Shown: positions 22,701-34,401 of the stretch, piece by piece
How positions within the stretch are numbered: position 1 is the first letter of the stretch
How the letters are laid out: each line of letters opens with the position of its first letter
Assembly (NCBI GenBank): GCA_032718475.1
Contig: JAUCBJ010000091.1
Location: forward strand, 1-64,000
Reading direction: 5' to 3'
Length of the DNA stretch: 64,000 nucleotides
From: Nemertoderma westbladi
Lineage: Eukaryota > Xenacoelomorpha > Nemertodermatida > Nemertodermatidae
Program-made: the position numbers and the translations under genes
Notes under the pieces: model-generated
The model's database searches: none
What the model was told of the DNA's origin: nothing
Seen by the model: the letters and a program-made list of their open reading frames with translations, nothing else

Positions 22701-23205
22701 CATACCAGACGTCTCGCAAGGACTCTCACCTCTTCTGCAGAGAGCGATACATCACTACAGTTCCTGGAATCGGCTCTGTAAGGCCGTTACATATTTAAAG
22801 AGATGTTTTCACCATCACTACTCTGGGATGAAAACAAAGGGTGATACCGCTCCAATCACATCAGTGCAGGTCCATGTTATTAAAGATCTTCCCAAACATA
22901 AGATACCCGACAGGTTTCTGAAGGAGAAGATCAGTTATCAGGAGCATGAAGAAACCAACAAACAGATGCTGAGACTCTTACAATGCTATGAAGATTCCGA
23001 TAAGTATTTCCTGTTGTTGAGAAATCCACAGATGCGCTTAAGGGATCGTTTCTCTAGCACAAGGATAGATGGGTTGATACGTGTTGGAGGAAGGTTAACG
23101 AATGCCCCATTATCCTTTGATACTAAGTTCCCCATACTCATTAGAAATCTTGAAATACAAGTCAAGATGATTGTAGATGTTCACAGCAAACTTTATCATG
23201 CTGGT
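19727..23205 (+). CDS. pol of the outer element: protease, reverse transcriptase, RNase H and start of integrase
   Basis: The open frame from 19966 continues for more than 1000 codons to the inner insertion. Counted from 19966, the aspartic protease motif LLDSGSTGTF is near residue 18. The Pao-type RT region runs from about 345 to 640 with VRVVFDGSA, ASDIEGMFLQV and the catalytic YMDD near 514. An RNase H-like segment begins near HVFGDASDMG (about 690). The conserved DIASRGATPQEL and the integrase N-terminal region follow. Translation would have to come from the polyprotein, so the upstream stop at 19855 and the frameshift near 19703 disable normal expression. The coding sequence ends where the inner LTR begins at 23206. 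Confidence 0.92.
22434..23205 (+). repeat. 772-bp pol segment, left copy of a duplication flanking the inner element
   Basis: This segment reappears at 35049-35820 at a constant offset of 12615, apparently without differences. It spans the post-RNase H linker and the start of integrase. The left copy ends in CTGGT, the expected 5-bp target of the inner LTR. Confidence 0.93.
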
Positions 23206-24472
23206 TGTAAAAGCCTTTGCTGAATTGCCCCGTTATTTTTATTATCTTTTACATTAAAATACTCTGTAGTTGATTTAATAAGTGTAAGAGACCGTATTAT
23301 TGCTGTATCGGTGTTTTTAGAGGATCTAAGACCTATTTCCTCCGTATGTGTACTGTGAAAGGCATATTTTATGATTCTATGGCAATTCGTGATGCAAAAG
23401 GGTGATAGCTACTCTTGAACAGTAGTTACTATGACTACGGTTAACAGCTGACATTCATACGTGTTGATTTCCTTTGTTCTACGGCGTCTCTCAGTTCAGT
23501 CAGCCAATGAGAGCGTTTTTGTGGCTCCTTGTACAGAAAATTTCCGAGAAATGACGCAATGCCTATGTGCAGTGTTTACATTCAGTCTTGAGCCAAATAA
23601 AGAACGGCTTGGAAGTATTTTTTGTGCTGTACTGCTTTTTAGTCGTACACTAGTAGGTTTAATTATAAAGGGCATATATCCTTTAACTGTAAATATCTCA
23701 CTGCTGCAATTTAACATACCTAACGAATACTGCTGACTGATGATCATACATGCTGACTGCTGAAACATTGCAAACTCATAACAATCAGTGTTCAGTAGTT
23801 ATTTTATACTGCTATTTACCGTCAGTTCTTCATAATATGGTTGATGAATTATTATATTTGGAATAACGATAAACAACCCCGAAACCCAATGTTCTTGATA
23901 TACCGAAGGTAAGAGAGAAGGGTTACAGATAAACGATTGTGACTTATGTTAAAGTGGTTTGAAGTGAATCTAATGTTATTTGATAGACCCTACATGAGTC
24001 AGCCTGTGTTCCTTTTATATGTGACTAAAATCAGTGAAGACTGGCAGATTAGTGTGCAGTATTGTGCAGCATTGTGTATGAGTGAGTCTGTTAAAGAAGC
24101 ATTCCTAAAGAATGCGCCATATATGTGAATTATAATTAAGCCATATCGTTGTGAGTAGTTTAAGTCATAACTCTGTTTATATAGATAAAGCGCCATGTCC
24201 TAAAGGAACTGTTAATATTACCGAAGGTGAATAATATTGTCAGAGATTATATAGTACTGTCAGTCGAATAATACATTAGGCTTACATAGCAATAAAAATT
24301 AAACCGTCGAACCCAATCTCCCGGGAATATCCAGCGGGTGAATGGTCGCGCACGGATTGGTTTCGACTAGTGTAGTGAATCAAATACTTGTCATAGACTA
24401 AAAGCAGATTTAATATCTAGAAGACATCTTAATTTGGTGGGTTAAACTGCCAAAGGTCTGAAAGCGCGAACA
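23206..24472 (+). repeat. 5' LTR of the inner element (1267 bp)
   Basis: It starts TGTAAAAGCC and ends GCGCGAACA. TATAAAG near 23662 and AATAAA near 24290 are candidate promoter and polyadenylation signals. It is about 18 bp longer than the copy A LTR, mainly because of an indel around 23690-23740. Confidence 0.93.
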
Positions 24473-26627
24473 TTAAAGGATATAGCTTCTTTATTGCAGT
24501 AAGCAATAAAGTCGAAAGTACCGGTCGACCGGTAACCAGTAGGCCTGACTGCCTGATCATCCGGACCGGTACCTACAGCAGTATTATTCGATTTTGATTG
24601 TTATATACCAGTAGGCCTTAATAATTAATCAGGGACGGCCGCCCTGATTTTTTATTGAGATTTTACTTATTTCTGTCAAGATTTATTTGTTTGTAGGCCA
24701 GTATTGAACAGAAGGCGTGTAAACCTGATCAGATTGTACAGACAATTTGTAGGCTGAGCTGTTGTCTGATTGCTGTTAAGTCCGAACGAATTGCAGTGTG
24801 TGTAGAGCACTTGTCCGATTAAGTACGGTTAGGAAGTAGGGGCAGCCACGCTGTAAGGTAAACCCCCGACTAAAGAATAAGTCGCACTACTGGGTTAGAG
24901 CGCATACTCCCTAATCATTTCGGAGTCTGCATATACCGTAGTTTATTTAGGCTTGAGAGTAGTCTGCCATCGTTTAGTCTGTACTTTGTTTGTGTAAGTC
25001 TGTACGGGTAGCGTATAATTTTATTTAAATAATTTGTAGGCTGGATAGTTGTCTGGCTGTTATTAAGTCTGAACGGATTGCCGCGTGTGTAGATCATCTG
25101 TCCGATTAAGTACGATTAGGCAGTAGGGGCAGCAACGCTGTAAGGTAAACCCCCAACTAAAGAATAAGTCGCACTACTGGGTTAGAGCGCATACTCCCTA
25201 ATCATTTCGGAGTCTGCATATACCGTAGTTTGTTTAGGCTTGATAGTAGTCTGTCAGTGTTCGGTCTGTATTTTGTTTGAGTAGTTTGTACGCGTAGCGT
25301 AATATTTATTATTCAGAGTTTATGCGATTATTCGCAACATTCAAGTCCCTAAGTTTGTTCCTACAGTAATTGTGTTTGTTATACATACCGTTATAGTTAA
25401 ATTAACCCCGGTACTACACGGGCTGCTCGGCGTAGGTAAAGACTGGTGATTTTGTGCATCGGTCACTCCAGCAGATGCCGTGGTTCTTTTAGCTGTTCAA
25501 GTATATTTAATTACTGATTATCTGTTATACAAGTACTCGTACCTAATTTAGGGTTTAGTGTATGGTACTTTCCGAAGTAATCATTGTAGGCATTATATTT
25601 GTGTTGTAAAGTGGTTGATAGGCACATTCGATTAGCTCTATTAACTTCTAGGTAGGAACACTCCGTGATACATAACGTAGAACCTATAGCGATACGGCTA
25701 TAGGTCGTCAGGAGGTGGTATTTTCCTATCTAGACAACGCAGTGTATTTACTACTACTTATTATTTCAAATACCGTAGTACCCTGTCCGCTGTAATAACC
25801 GGTTTTCTAACCCTTTGTTAGGCTGGTTTGTAGACTTCTTGTAAAATTACCCTAAAAATTCGTATTTGTGTTTTTGTAAGATTTTGTGTTTATTTAGAGA
25901 TTGTAATCTCAACCCAAATTGTACGTAATTTGTAGTATTAAGTAACTTAGGTAAATTAGTATTATTTGTTTTAGTGTCCTGTACGTAACACTTCACTGAA
26001 AGCGCACCGCTTTGTGTAGTGATTACCCCCAGAAATAATAACATTTATTTCAAACATTGACAAAACCCATTAAAACGGGTATATATATATTATAAATCAA
26101 ATCTAACGATTTATAAATCGTAGGCCTACCATACAACCATTAGGCCTCAATATCAGTTGGATTACTGCTCAAATAACGGTAATAAAGTAAGTAAAGTAAC
26201 CAAGTAACCCTAAAGTAACAGAAATTCAATTATTTGAAATAATTGATATACCGGTATTTACGATAGGCCTATTATCTTTATTTCTATAAATCTAGGCTGA
26301 AATTATACCGGTACTTGTAATTAATTCTATTTCAGAATTATATATCCTACAAACTGTAAGCTGTATACCGGTATTCAGATAGGCCTATTATATATTTATA
26401 TATATTTGTGCTAAAATTATACCGGTATTCTGTGATAAACCTAGTCTGTAATAATACTTATATAGTTATATATACTATAAGTATACCGGTATTCTAATAT
26501 ATTATATATATCACGCTATACTGAGTAGCAGTACCGGTAATTAATTACTAGACTAGCAGGTAATACTGAGTTACTAGACTTACTCAGACTGTAATACAGC
26601 AGTAGACATTCAACGGTATACATAGTC
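24473..26627 (+). other. 5' leader of the inner element
   Basis: It is collinear with the outer leader. It holds a two-unit tandem repeat (24741 and 25028, period about 287) and five ATACCGGTAT-like palindromes between about 26249 and 26492. The sequence right after the LTR (TTAAAGGATATAGC) again lacks a TGG-type primer-binding site. Confidence 0.7.
24741..25316 (+). repeat. Two-unit tandem repeat in the inner leader
   Basis: Units begin at 24741 and 25028 and share blocks such as GTAAGGTAAACCCCC and the stretch around TTTCGGAGTCTGCATATA. They are homologous to the pair at 14368 and 14657. Confidence 0.82.
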
Positions 26628-29600
26628 ATGTCTGATACTAAGCAGAACCTGTCAGACAGTTTATTAGATGTAACTATCTGCGACTCAGATAGAGACGTAC
26701 AAACGTCTGGTCGTAAATCCAGTTCACCTCCCACTGTGAGGAAGGTCATCCCTCCAGTAGTAATAACAGAACCTAGGCTAGTCCAACATCGTAGGTCTAT
26801 CATAGGCACTCGAGCTCAGGTCAAGCGGGACCAAAAGGCAGCGGAACAGCAACAACCCGCTAGTCAAGAACTTATTCCTCAGCGGCCCAGCAGCTCCAGT
26901 AGTGATGATACTGTAGAGCTGACACCCGAGAGCGGAGCAGAGATGACGGATGCGGTTTATACGGATCCCCTTCTCATCCTTCCTGCAGCCGTGCTTGCCG
27001 GGTTATTGATCGCGGTGGAAGAACACCAGATCGATTGGGCGAGGAGTCAACGGACAACTAGAGATAGCTACGCGGGCTACACTAGTGAAGAACTGAAGTC
27101 TATTGTCGAGTCGCAATGGAACTTCCCCGGACCCGGACTCCCGTTTGATTTATCCGAAGCGGCCTGGGAAGACATACACCGGATGGGAGTAGCCCAGGAA
27201 ACCATCGATCCAGCTGTGTGGAAGAGGTCCGCAGCCGGATACGCACAGGGATTCTTCAGCTCTATGGAGCGAATAGAAAAGCAACTTTTTCAACAACCTC
27301 AAGGACCTCAAGAGCAGGGATCGCTGCTTTATCAAGTTAGAGAAAGAGTTCTGCGGATTAGGCTAATCTTATCCGCCTTTGAGGAGGCTTCTAAACGAAA
27401 GCAAGACACGTCGTTGCAAGTTGCCATAAAGACTTGGTTTCAAAGGGTGAGTCACCAGGTTCAAGGAGCAGCTCAGTGGAAAGCTCAATTGGAGGAGCGC
27501 TCAACCCATGGAGAATCAACGGACGCTATTTCTTCCCAAGTGGAAAGTGAAGCGACGGCAGAGAAACCGCATAAGAAGGATGCCATTGATATCTATCTGT
27601 CAGACTATCAGCGTTTTGTGGGAGATGAAGAGTTGAGGAGAAGGCTAGAGGGACTTAGCCCTAATAGCGAAGGAGCCAAACTTGTGTTAGATGCGATTGA
27701 TGTGGATAGGTTAGCGGCGAACCAAGCTAAATTCGATGAACAACTCCGCATCGCTAGAGAAAGGGAAGAACAAGTAAGGAAAAAGCGTATAGAAGACAGA
27801 AAGATAGCAGCAGTGGCAGAGGCAGAAAGAAAAGCGGCAGCGGCAGAGGCAAAAGCGGCAGCGGCAGCGGCAAAAGCGGCAGCAGTGGCGGAAGCAGAAC
27901 GAACAGTGGCGGAAGCAGAACGAAAAGCGGCAGCGGAAGAGGCAAAAGCGGCAGCAGCAGAGGCAAAAGCGGCAGCAGTGGCGGAAGTAGAACGAAAAGC
28001 GGCTGAAGAGATCATCCAACTGGAGTTGGAAAATCTTCAAGAGAAACAAGACGACTTCAGTAAACAGTTAGCAGCTAGTAATATGCAGATGATGAGTCGA
28101 TCTACTCCCAAAAGACAAGGGTATACCTCATCTGAGGAAGGCGATACCACCGACACTGAAGGCGGAAGAAATCGATCTCGCCTAAGCAGACGTAAAAGAA
28201 CATTCCACCGGCAGAAATTGCCTGATTTGCCTCCAGCTGTTAGAAGGCAACTAAATAACACTAACTTAGGTAGTACAGAGCCCACAGACCAAATAATTAA
28301 AATAGAAAGACTCCCTACTATAGTAGATGAGCCTGAAATAATTAGGCCTGTTCTTGAAATCACCCCTTCGGTGATAGACACACCTGTGCTCCCTGAAGCT
28401 ACTTCTAAATTCCCTCTACATAGCACTAAGCTACCTGTGCCCAGTAGAACTGCCCAGGCGACAGTTCAGGTCCTGGACCCCGAGCGAAATATTCATAATT
28501 TGTCGCCCGTTGTCCCTCGTCCGCCCGCTACAACGTTGGCGACTCCCGCTTCGGCGGTCGAATGGGTGGACGAGGGACGGCGGGGGATGGATATCCTGCT
28601 CGGACAGTTGCAGGAGACTGTCCAGCAATTCAAGGGCACAGTAAGGGAAAGTAGACTAGAGTTGCAAGAAGTGCAGCAAAGTATCGCGCTAGAACGCGAT
28701 AAATTAGTAAATACCCAAAAGGGTATACCACCACCCTCTGTAACAATGTGTCAACCTGTTAGGTCTGAAGTATTGCATGCGCAAGGTGTGGAGCCTACAC
28801 GCATATATACTGCTAGCGAAGTAGAAACTCCTATAGTGAACCCTATTAAGGGTAATTATAGACCTGTTGATAATGACATTCCCTATAGACCTGATCATAA
28901 TCCGAGAAATTTATATACCGATGACTCGATATTAAATAACACGATGGCCCAAGAAAGTTTTACGCGTCAAATGGCTAGAACCGAAGCCCGGCAAGCGGTG
29001 AAGGTGGGAGAGATAGTCAAATTCAATGGAGATGAGATGAAATGGTTACCTTTTAATGAATATTACAAAGATAACATACAGAACTCTGTACTATCTAATG
29101 GAGAAAAACTTAGATACCTCATCGAGTGCTTGGAAGGATCTCCCAAGTTAATGGCGTTAAAGTTTATTGGACATCCAGACGGATTAAGACAAGTTTGGGA
29201 CACGCTAAACATCAGGTATGGTAATAGGACTAACATAGCTAGGTATTTATATGCGAAATTAATGGCGCCCCGAAAGTTTCTTAGCAGCGGGATTATAGAG
29301 TTTTCCGATGAGATTCAGGAGATCTGTAGACAACTAGATTGGTTAGGTAAGTCTCATGAATACCAGAATTCTATGGTTGTAGGAGCCTTAGCATCTACTT
29401 TGCCCAAGGGTGGAGTAGGTACACGCTGGGACAAGAAGGTGTTATATATGATGGAACAACAACGACGAGACCCTACCATAGCTGATCTCATGTCATTCTT
29501 AGATGGAGAAGTGAAATTACAGCTCCTAAGGCAGTCCAGAGAGAAGACACTGGAAAACAAGGTAAGTGAGAAACCCGTTTCTAGGAGAAGGGTAATACCA

Positions 29601-31592
29601 GTATGTTATACCGACGACGGTGAAAGCCAAACTTCTCAAGGAGAGGACAGCGGGAAAGACACTGACAGATCTTATGTCAATAAAATGCCTAAAGATCAGG
29701 TAAGTAAATCCAAGTCTCGACCCAATGACAGAAGGGAACCGGTACAAAAAACCCCTCCTACGTCTCCTAAAAGAATTCAGGTGAGAAAGCCCGAGGAAAG
29801 AACAAGTGTGCACCACATAGCACAGGTTAAAGTAAGTAACATCAAGCCCAAATGTGTGCTGTGCGACGGGCCCCACCGTTTAAATGCGTGTGATAAATTC
29901 CTGAGGAAATCACTCGAGGATAGACGTGAAGTCATGTGGGATAAGCGGTTGTGTTATAATTGCCTCAGACGAGGACACCAACGGCGAACCTGTAACTCCG
30001 ACGCAAGGTGTGCAAAGTGCGGCGCAAATCATCATATCTTGTTGCACACGGAATTCGAACGAAACAGCCCGAGTCAGGTAAGTGAGTCCGAACTACATGT
30101 CCAATTCAGTGATGTGAACGACACTGATCAATCTGAGATGGAAGGATTCTATACGGACGAGTTCTCCGACCAAAACGAATCCTGTTACCTAATAAACACC
30201 ACCGCAGTGTATCGAGCACTCGTACATGAGAAAGACACAGACAGCGACCTTACCTTAACTACTTCCGATCAACAACCATCTTGGAAAGCGCCAACTTTCA
30301 ATATAGGAATCCGAGAGTTTCCTGTGGTGCAGGTAAGGGTGCACGGACCTAAACGGAGTTATGTAGTGAACGCCCTCCTGGACTCCGGCAGCACAGGAAC
30401 ATTCATCGATAAAGAGCTAGCCGAAGATATATTTGCTGGACAACCCAAGTTCCAAACTAAGCTCAACATGTCAGGCATTATGCAAGTTTGGAAATCTACA
30501 ATAACAGCTGATTATTATGTAGGCGCGTTGTCCACCCCACAAGACGAACTAGGAGAACATAGCATAAGGTCAGTGAAAATGGTGGCTATAAAGAACTTCG
30601 CTACTACTCAAGCAGACCTTTATAATTGGGACGAGGATGAGAGCATCCAACATCTTAACATACCTCGATTCCAGACTGATTATCCTGGAGTGCAAATACT
30701 CATCGGCCAAAACGCGCATGAGGCGCTGGAGACATTAGAGAAACGGCCTGCTCAACCGCAGCCACTACAGACCTATGCGGTAAGAACTAGAGTAGGTTGG
30801 TACCTTACTGGACCTTCCGGTAGAACGCTCAGGGAAAGACTGCTTCAAGATCGCGTCTGCCAGATGAGTGAATGGGAAGATGATACTAGTGAGGGAGACG
30901 ACCCAACTGAGGGAACACCACACTCCTCAGATAATGACAATCTTAGCTCCAATGTAGATCAATGGAGATATTGCCCCAAGAAGTTTTATCCAACGGACAT
31001 CGCTTCCAGAGGAGCAACTCCTCAAGAACTGACAGATACTATAGACCGGTTAGGTGAACCCGACTTCCTGAGTAAGGAGAATGAATGGCCTCCCCATCTT
31101 ACTCCGACTGAGATTAGACCAGCCAAGGGAGCGGAGAAAGTCGAACCTGAAACCCGGACGGGTGGATCGGAGTTATTTGAACCCGGGATAGATCTGTCGG
31201 TATTACATGTTGCCAGGGACGACGCCGTGGATCTGGGCCTCCCCTCCGCGAGTGGATCCTGCATGAAGATCAGAGAGAGCGATTGGAGCTCTGGAACATC
31301 AGACGTCTCGCAGGGACTCTCACCTCTCCTGCAGAGAGCGACGGACCACTATAGCTCCTGGAATCGGCTTTGTGACGCCGTCATATACTTTGAGCGATGT
31401 TTCTATCGTCACTATTCCAGGACGAAGAGGAAACCTGGAATTGTATTCAGGATACAGCGACTCAATCACCCAGTCGGTCGTTTGTGTTTATCGGAAGGGA
31501 ATGGAGGACTCTCCGGAAACTGTGGAAGGCAAGATTCTCTTCCCACGACCACCTCCCTAATCCTTCAAACATCTAGGGACTCCATAACGTAA
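26628..31592 (+). CDS. Intact Gag-protease polyprotein of the non-autonomous BEL/Pao subfamily (1654 aa)
   Basis: This is a single clean frame. The N-terminal domain matches the outer gag. An Ala/Glu-rich coiled-coil tract lies at about residues 375-465, the DUF1759-like capsid region at about 795-970, zinc knuckles at about 1076-1140 (CYNCLRRGHQRRTC and CAKCGANHH) and the protease motif LLDSGSTGTF near 1250. At about residue 1435 the frame passes from the protease linker directly to the sequence after RNase H (DQWRYCP), and near 1595 it skips the integrase to the pol C-terminus. No RT, RNase H or integrase remains. Both deletions are in frame and shared with copy A. It probably makes virus-like particles and processes them but needs polymerase from an autonomous relative; that role is inferred. 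Confidence 0.93.
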   Translation: MSDTKQNLSDSLLDVTICDSDRDVQTSGRKSSSPPTVRKVIPPVVITEPRLVQHRRSIIGTRAQVKRDQKAAEQQQPASQELIPQRPSSSSSDDTVELTPESGAEMTDAVYTDPLLILPAAVLAGLLIAVEEHQIDWARSQRTTRDSYAGYTSEELKSIVESQWNFPGPGLPFDLSEAAWEDIHRMGVAQETIDPAVWKRSAAGYAQGFFSSMERIEKQLFQQPQGPQEQGSLLYQVRERVLRIRLILSAFEEASKRKQDTSLQVAIKTWFQRVSHQVQGAAQWKAQLEERSTHGESTDAISSQVESEATAEKPHKKDAIDIYLSDYQRFVGDEELRRRLEGLSPNSEGAKLVLDAIDVDRLAANQAKFDEQLRIAREREEQVRKKRIEDRKIAAVAEAERKAAAAEAKAAAAAAKAAAVAEAERTVAEAERKAAAEEAKAAAAEAKAAAVAEVERKAAEEIIQLELENLQEKQDDFSKQLAASNMQMMSRSTPKRQGYTSSEEGDTTDTEGGRNRSRLSRRKRTFHRQKLPDLPPAVRRQLNNTNLGSTEPTDQIIKIERLPTIVDEPEIIRPVLEITPSVIDTPVLPEATSKFPLHSTKLPVPSRTAQATVQVLDPERNIHNLSPVVPRPPATTLATPASAVEWVDEGRRGMDILLGQLQETVQQFKGTVRESRLELQEVQQSIALERDKLVNTQKGIPPPSVTMCQPVRSEVLHAQGVEPTRIYTASEVETPIVNPIKGNYRPVDNDIPYRPDHNPRNLYTDDSILNNTMAQESFTRQMARTEARQAVKVGEIVKFNGDEMKWLPFNEYYKDNIQNSVLSNGEKLRYLIECLEGSPKLMALKFIGHPDGLRQVWDTLNIRYGNRTNIARYLYAKLMAPRKFLSSGIIEFSDEIQEICRQLDWLGKSHEYQNSMVVGALASTLPKGGVGTRWDKKVLYMMEQQRRDPTIADLMSFLDGEVKLQLLRQSREKTLENKVSEKPVSRRRVIPVCYTDDGESQTSQGEDSGKDTDRSYVNKMPKDQVSKSKSRPNDRREPVQKTPPTSPKRIQVRKPEERTSVHHIAQVKVSNIKPKCVLCDGPHRLNACDKFLRKSLEDRREVMWDKRLCYNCLRRGHQRRTCNSDARCAKCGANHHILLHTEFERNSPSQVSESELHVQFSDVNDTDQSEMEGFYTDEFSDQNESCYLINTTAVYRALVHEKDTDSDLTLTTSDQQPSWKAPTFNIGIREFPVVQVRVHGPKRSYVVNALLDSGSTGTFIDKELAEDIFAGQPKFQTKLNMSGIMQVWKSTITADYYVGALSTPQDELGEHSIRSVKMVAIKNFATTQADLYNWDEDESIQHLNIPRFQTDYPGVQILIGQNAHEALETLEKRPAQPQPLQTYAVRTRVGWYLTGPSGRTLRERLLQDRVCQMSEWEDDTSEGDDPTEGTPHSSDNDNLSSNVDQWRYCPKKFYPTDIASRGATPQELTDTIDRLGEPDFLSKENEWPPHLTPTEIRPAKGAEKVEPETRTGGSELFEPGIDLSVLHVARDDAVDLGLPSASGSCMKIRESDWSSGTSDVSQGLSPLLQRATDHYSSWNRLCDAVIYFERCFYRHYSRTKRKPGIVFRIQRLNHPVGRLCLSEGNGGLSGNCGRQDSLPTTTSLILQTSRDSIT

Positions 31593-33245
31593 CAACATAT
31601 GGAGTGGGTGTGTGACTCTATTATTTTATATTATTATTATTATTTTTATATTTATGTACGTATTACTATGTAATTTTATTATAATCGTTTTATTTAATTT
31701 AGTAGAATATTATTTAGCGATTATTTTGTAGAATAGTGCGATATATTCGTGTTTATTACGTACGTCATTACTTATATTATATTTAGTGCGACGGCGAAGA
31801 GATAATTACTTTTCTCTTTCCTTACTGTCCGTATTATACTATAAATACGTAACAACAGTAAGATGAAATGTCTGTACTTATTAAAGTACAATAAAGCCAC
31901 TACTATATTTAAGTATTATTGGTAGGCAGAGTATTAGGAATGCAAAGTTCAGATCCTCGTGTCTCGGCTAAACCAAGCTCTGGGTAGACCTTGGAAACGA
32001 CTTGCCTCTTCACACTGACATTGCTTCGTGCGATATTGCTCTCATACCGTATATTAAATAATACATATAGTAGCGTGATGTCCCTTTAACAGTAGCGTAT
32101 AACGCAAAATAAATCTGTTAAACCCTTTGACCATCTGTAATTCTAGTCGATTAAGATATCGCGGCACCCACCGATATACTTGAAAGACAAATTCTAGAAT
32201 CAGTGGTTAACGTCCCCAGACAAGTTCTGGAATAAATCGGTGCCCATCTCAAATATTAATTAATTAATATTTGCAAAATCTAATAAATCAAAATCTGTAA
32301 AATTCAGATCCTTCAATAATTCTAGTCAATTAAGATATCGTAGTATTTACCGATATTCTTAAAAAGACAATTGTCATAGAACTAAGGATCTTGTGTCCCC
32401 AGACATGTTCTGGAATCAAAATATGTCCATTTAATTATCAAATAATAAAATTTCAGGGAATCAATTTAAATTCATGCCTTTTAATGAATTTAATAAATTG
32501 CCATTTTTACGCAATTTATAAAGTTCCCAAAATTCCATTAATTAATAGATCAAGGGAGCGGAGATTTATCTTAGCATGCGTATGAGTGTGTGAAAGTCTC
32601 CCAAACATAGTCAATAGCCGATAAAATTCATAAAGTCATGTATAAAACAGAACATTGACTATTAAAGAATTACTATTAAATAACATCCCAGATCTGTATG
32701 CATTGGAATTACTCTAATTCTACCGCTAGCTTTGCATAATGTCACCATAGCAACAACCACGCTAGAATTAGAATTGAGTTAAACTAACAATAGAAAGCTT
32801 GTCCCATTGAATAACATAGGGAATAAATAGTGCACTGATAGTATCCAAGGATACATAATAATACAGTGACATTCTGGAAGGCATTGACTAACGGACAAGT
32901 GACCCGAGTGTGTGTAATTTGTGACAAGTTGTGTGTGTGGTATTTGTGAGTTTATAGGTGAATGTTACTGCTAAGGTGTGTTTACAGTAGCTAGTCGCAA
33001 TCGTAAAAGTAACCTAACTCTCCAAGGAAACCTGAAGTACATCTAAGCCTTTGGGACGGACAGTTGAGTGACTTGTGCCGGTTGTCGTTGTCGTTGTGCG
33101 GCTACGTCGTTGGCGAAAGTACAGCGGCTACGACACATCGGCGCTGAGGATCTCGTACTGTCCGGGGTTGATTGGGGTAGGCAGTGACGCCCGCTCGCCT
33201 AAATATAAACTCATTATAATATGGATAAACTCATATATAGCAGAT
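31593..33245 (+). other. Noncoding spacer of the inner element
   Basis: It matches 1934-3589. It contains the invariant 250-bp block, the stem-loop pair at 32139 and 32318, and the polypurine-like GGGAGCGGAGA near 32553. No coding frame is supported. Confidence 0.72.
31912..32161 (+). promoter_or_regulatory. Invariant 250-bp block, inner copy
   Basis: Identical by eye to 2257-2506 and 37334-37583. See the copy A entry for the possible roles. Confidence 0.6.
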
Positions 33246-34323
33246 ATGACGGAGTTGATAGAAGATGGTCTTGTCATCCTATCGATTTACACAATACGGA
33301 CTATGTCGACTATATATCCTGCCCAGCGGAGTCGGAACCATAAACGGAAATTCGAATGCGAAAATTCTATTCGAAATCGACTCGAAAGAAAAGACACTTA
33401 AGAAACAAATGGACGCGGTAACTCCAACGTATATTTGGAATTCTTGATAGAAGCATTGTAACAACAAATAAATATCACCCGCGTTTACCCTACCAGACGT
33501 GCGTCTTTGGTATTATTACGATAAATGCCCTAGACCCAACTAATAAACGGAAAGACATAAACATCCACGTAAACCGAAACTTGTTGACGTATCACCTATG
33601 CTTACTCGACTCGAACGATCCTGGAGTAAACCTACGATCAGAGTCCCGGAATACTCGGTCAAACCTCCTCATTCCTTAGTTGGACCTCAGACCTGCGATC
33701 TTGATGGTGTCGCGGATCCTCGCGGACTGTATTCACTGTTCAAAGATCTAGTGCTACCCTAACAATTAATCGGTAACACTCCGACAGTGATTTCTAGCTA
33801 ACCGCCCATCTTACCTAGCCGGATTGTGACGCGGACACCTAATATCACTATCCAACCGTATGGTCGTCCACGTTTAACGCGATACAACCCCTCATCAAGG
33901 GGAAGGAGAGCGTTGTACGAAACGAGTTAAACGCTATTTTATAAAGATCAAAAAGGAAACCTGCGTTTGTTCAGATAAACGTAAGTTATAACAGTGAGTC
34001 CAATCGATACACGAATTGGCCTTATCTCAATTCGATTGGGAAATCCAGAATCTCTGAGAAGTTATCGAACTTGGACGATCCTATTCTCTGCGAGAGTTTT
34101 TGGATGAACGTATCCAGCTACGAGCGGAGGAAAATCAGCTCGAGGAGAAGCATATCGAAACGGCAGATACCTCGACCACAATCCTACACCTTCTGATGCA
34201 ATCATATTGCACCCTTCACCCAGGAGTTATGGCCCTCCTAGTAAAGTGGCTCCCCCCAAAGAGAAAAAGACTCTTGCTAGCCTCAAAAAACTGCGTAAAC
34301 GCCGTCTGCGTAAGAAAGACTAA
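33246..34323 (+). pseudogene. Decayed remnant of the extra 3' ORF, inner copy
   Basis: It has the same structure as 3590-4667, with the same start, the same large internal losses and the same stop position. Because copy A and this copy share the breakpoints, the losses arose once before the subfamily spread. Confidence 0.8.
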
Positions 34324-34401
34324 CTGTTTAGAGTATCTTTATGTTTTAGAAACTGTGATTTTTATATTTTATAGACTGAAAATCCCATTTTCTGGGAGCG
34401 G

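Noticed and set aside
27608-28049. Minus-strand Ala/Ser-rich or Cys/Arg-rich frames over the gag coiled coil
   Set aside because: They are antisense shadows of a GCA/GCG-rich Ala-Glu repeat; the plus-strand frame is continuous and homologous to other gag copies.
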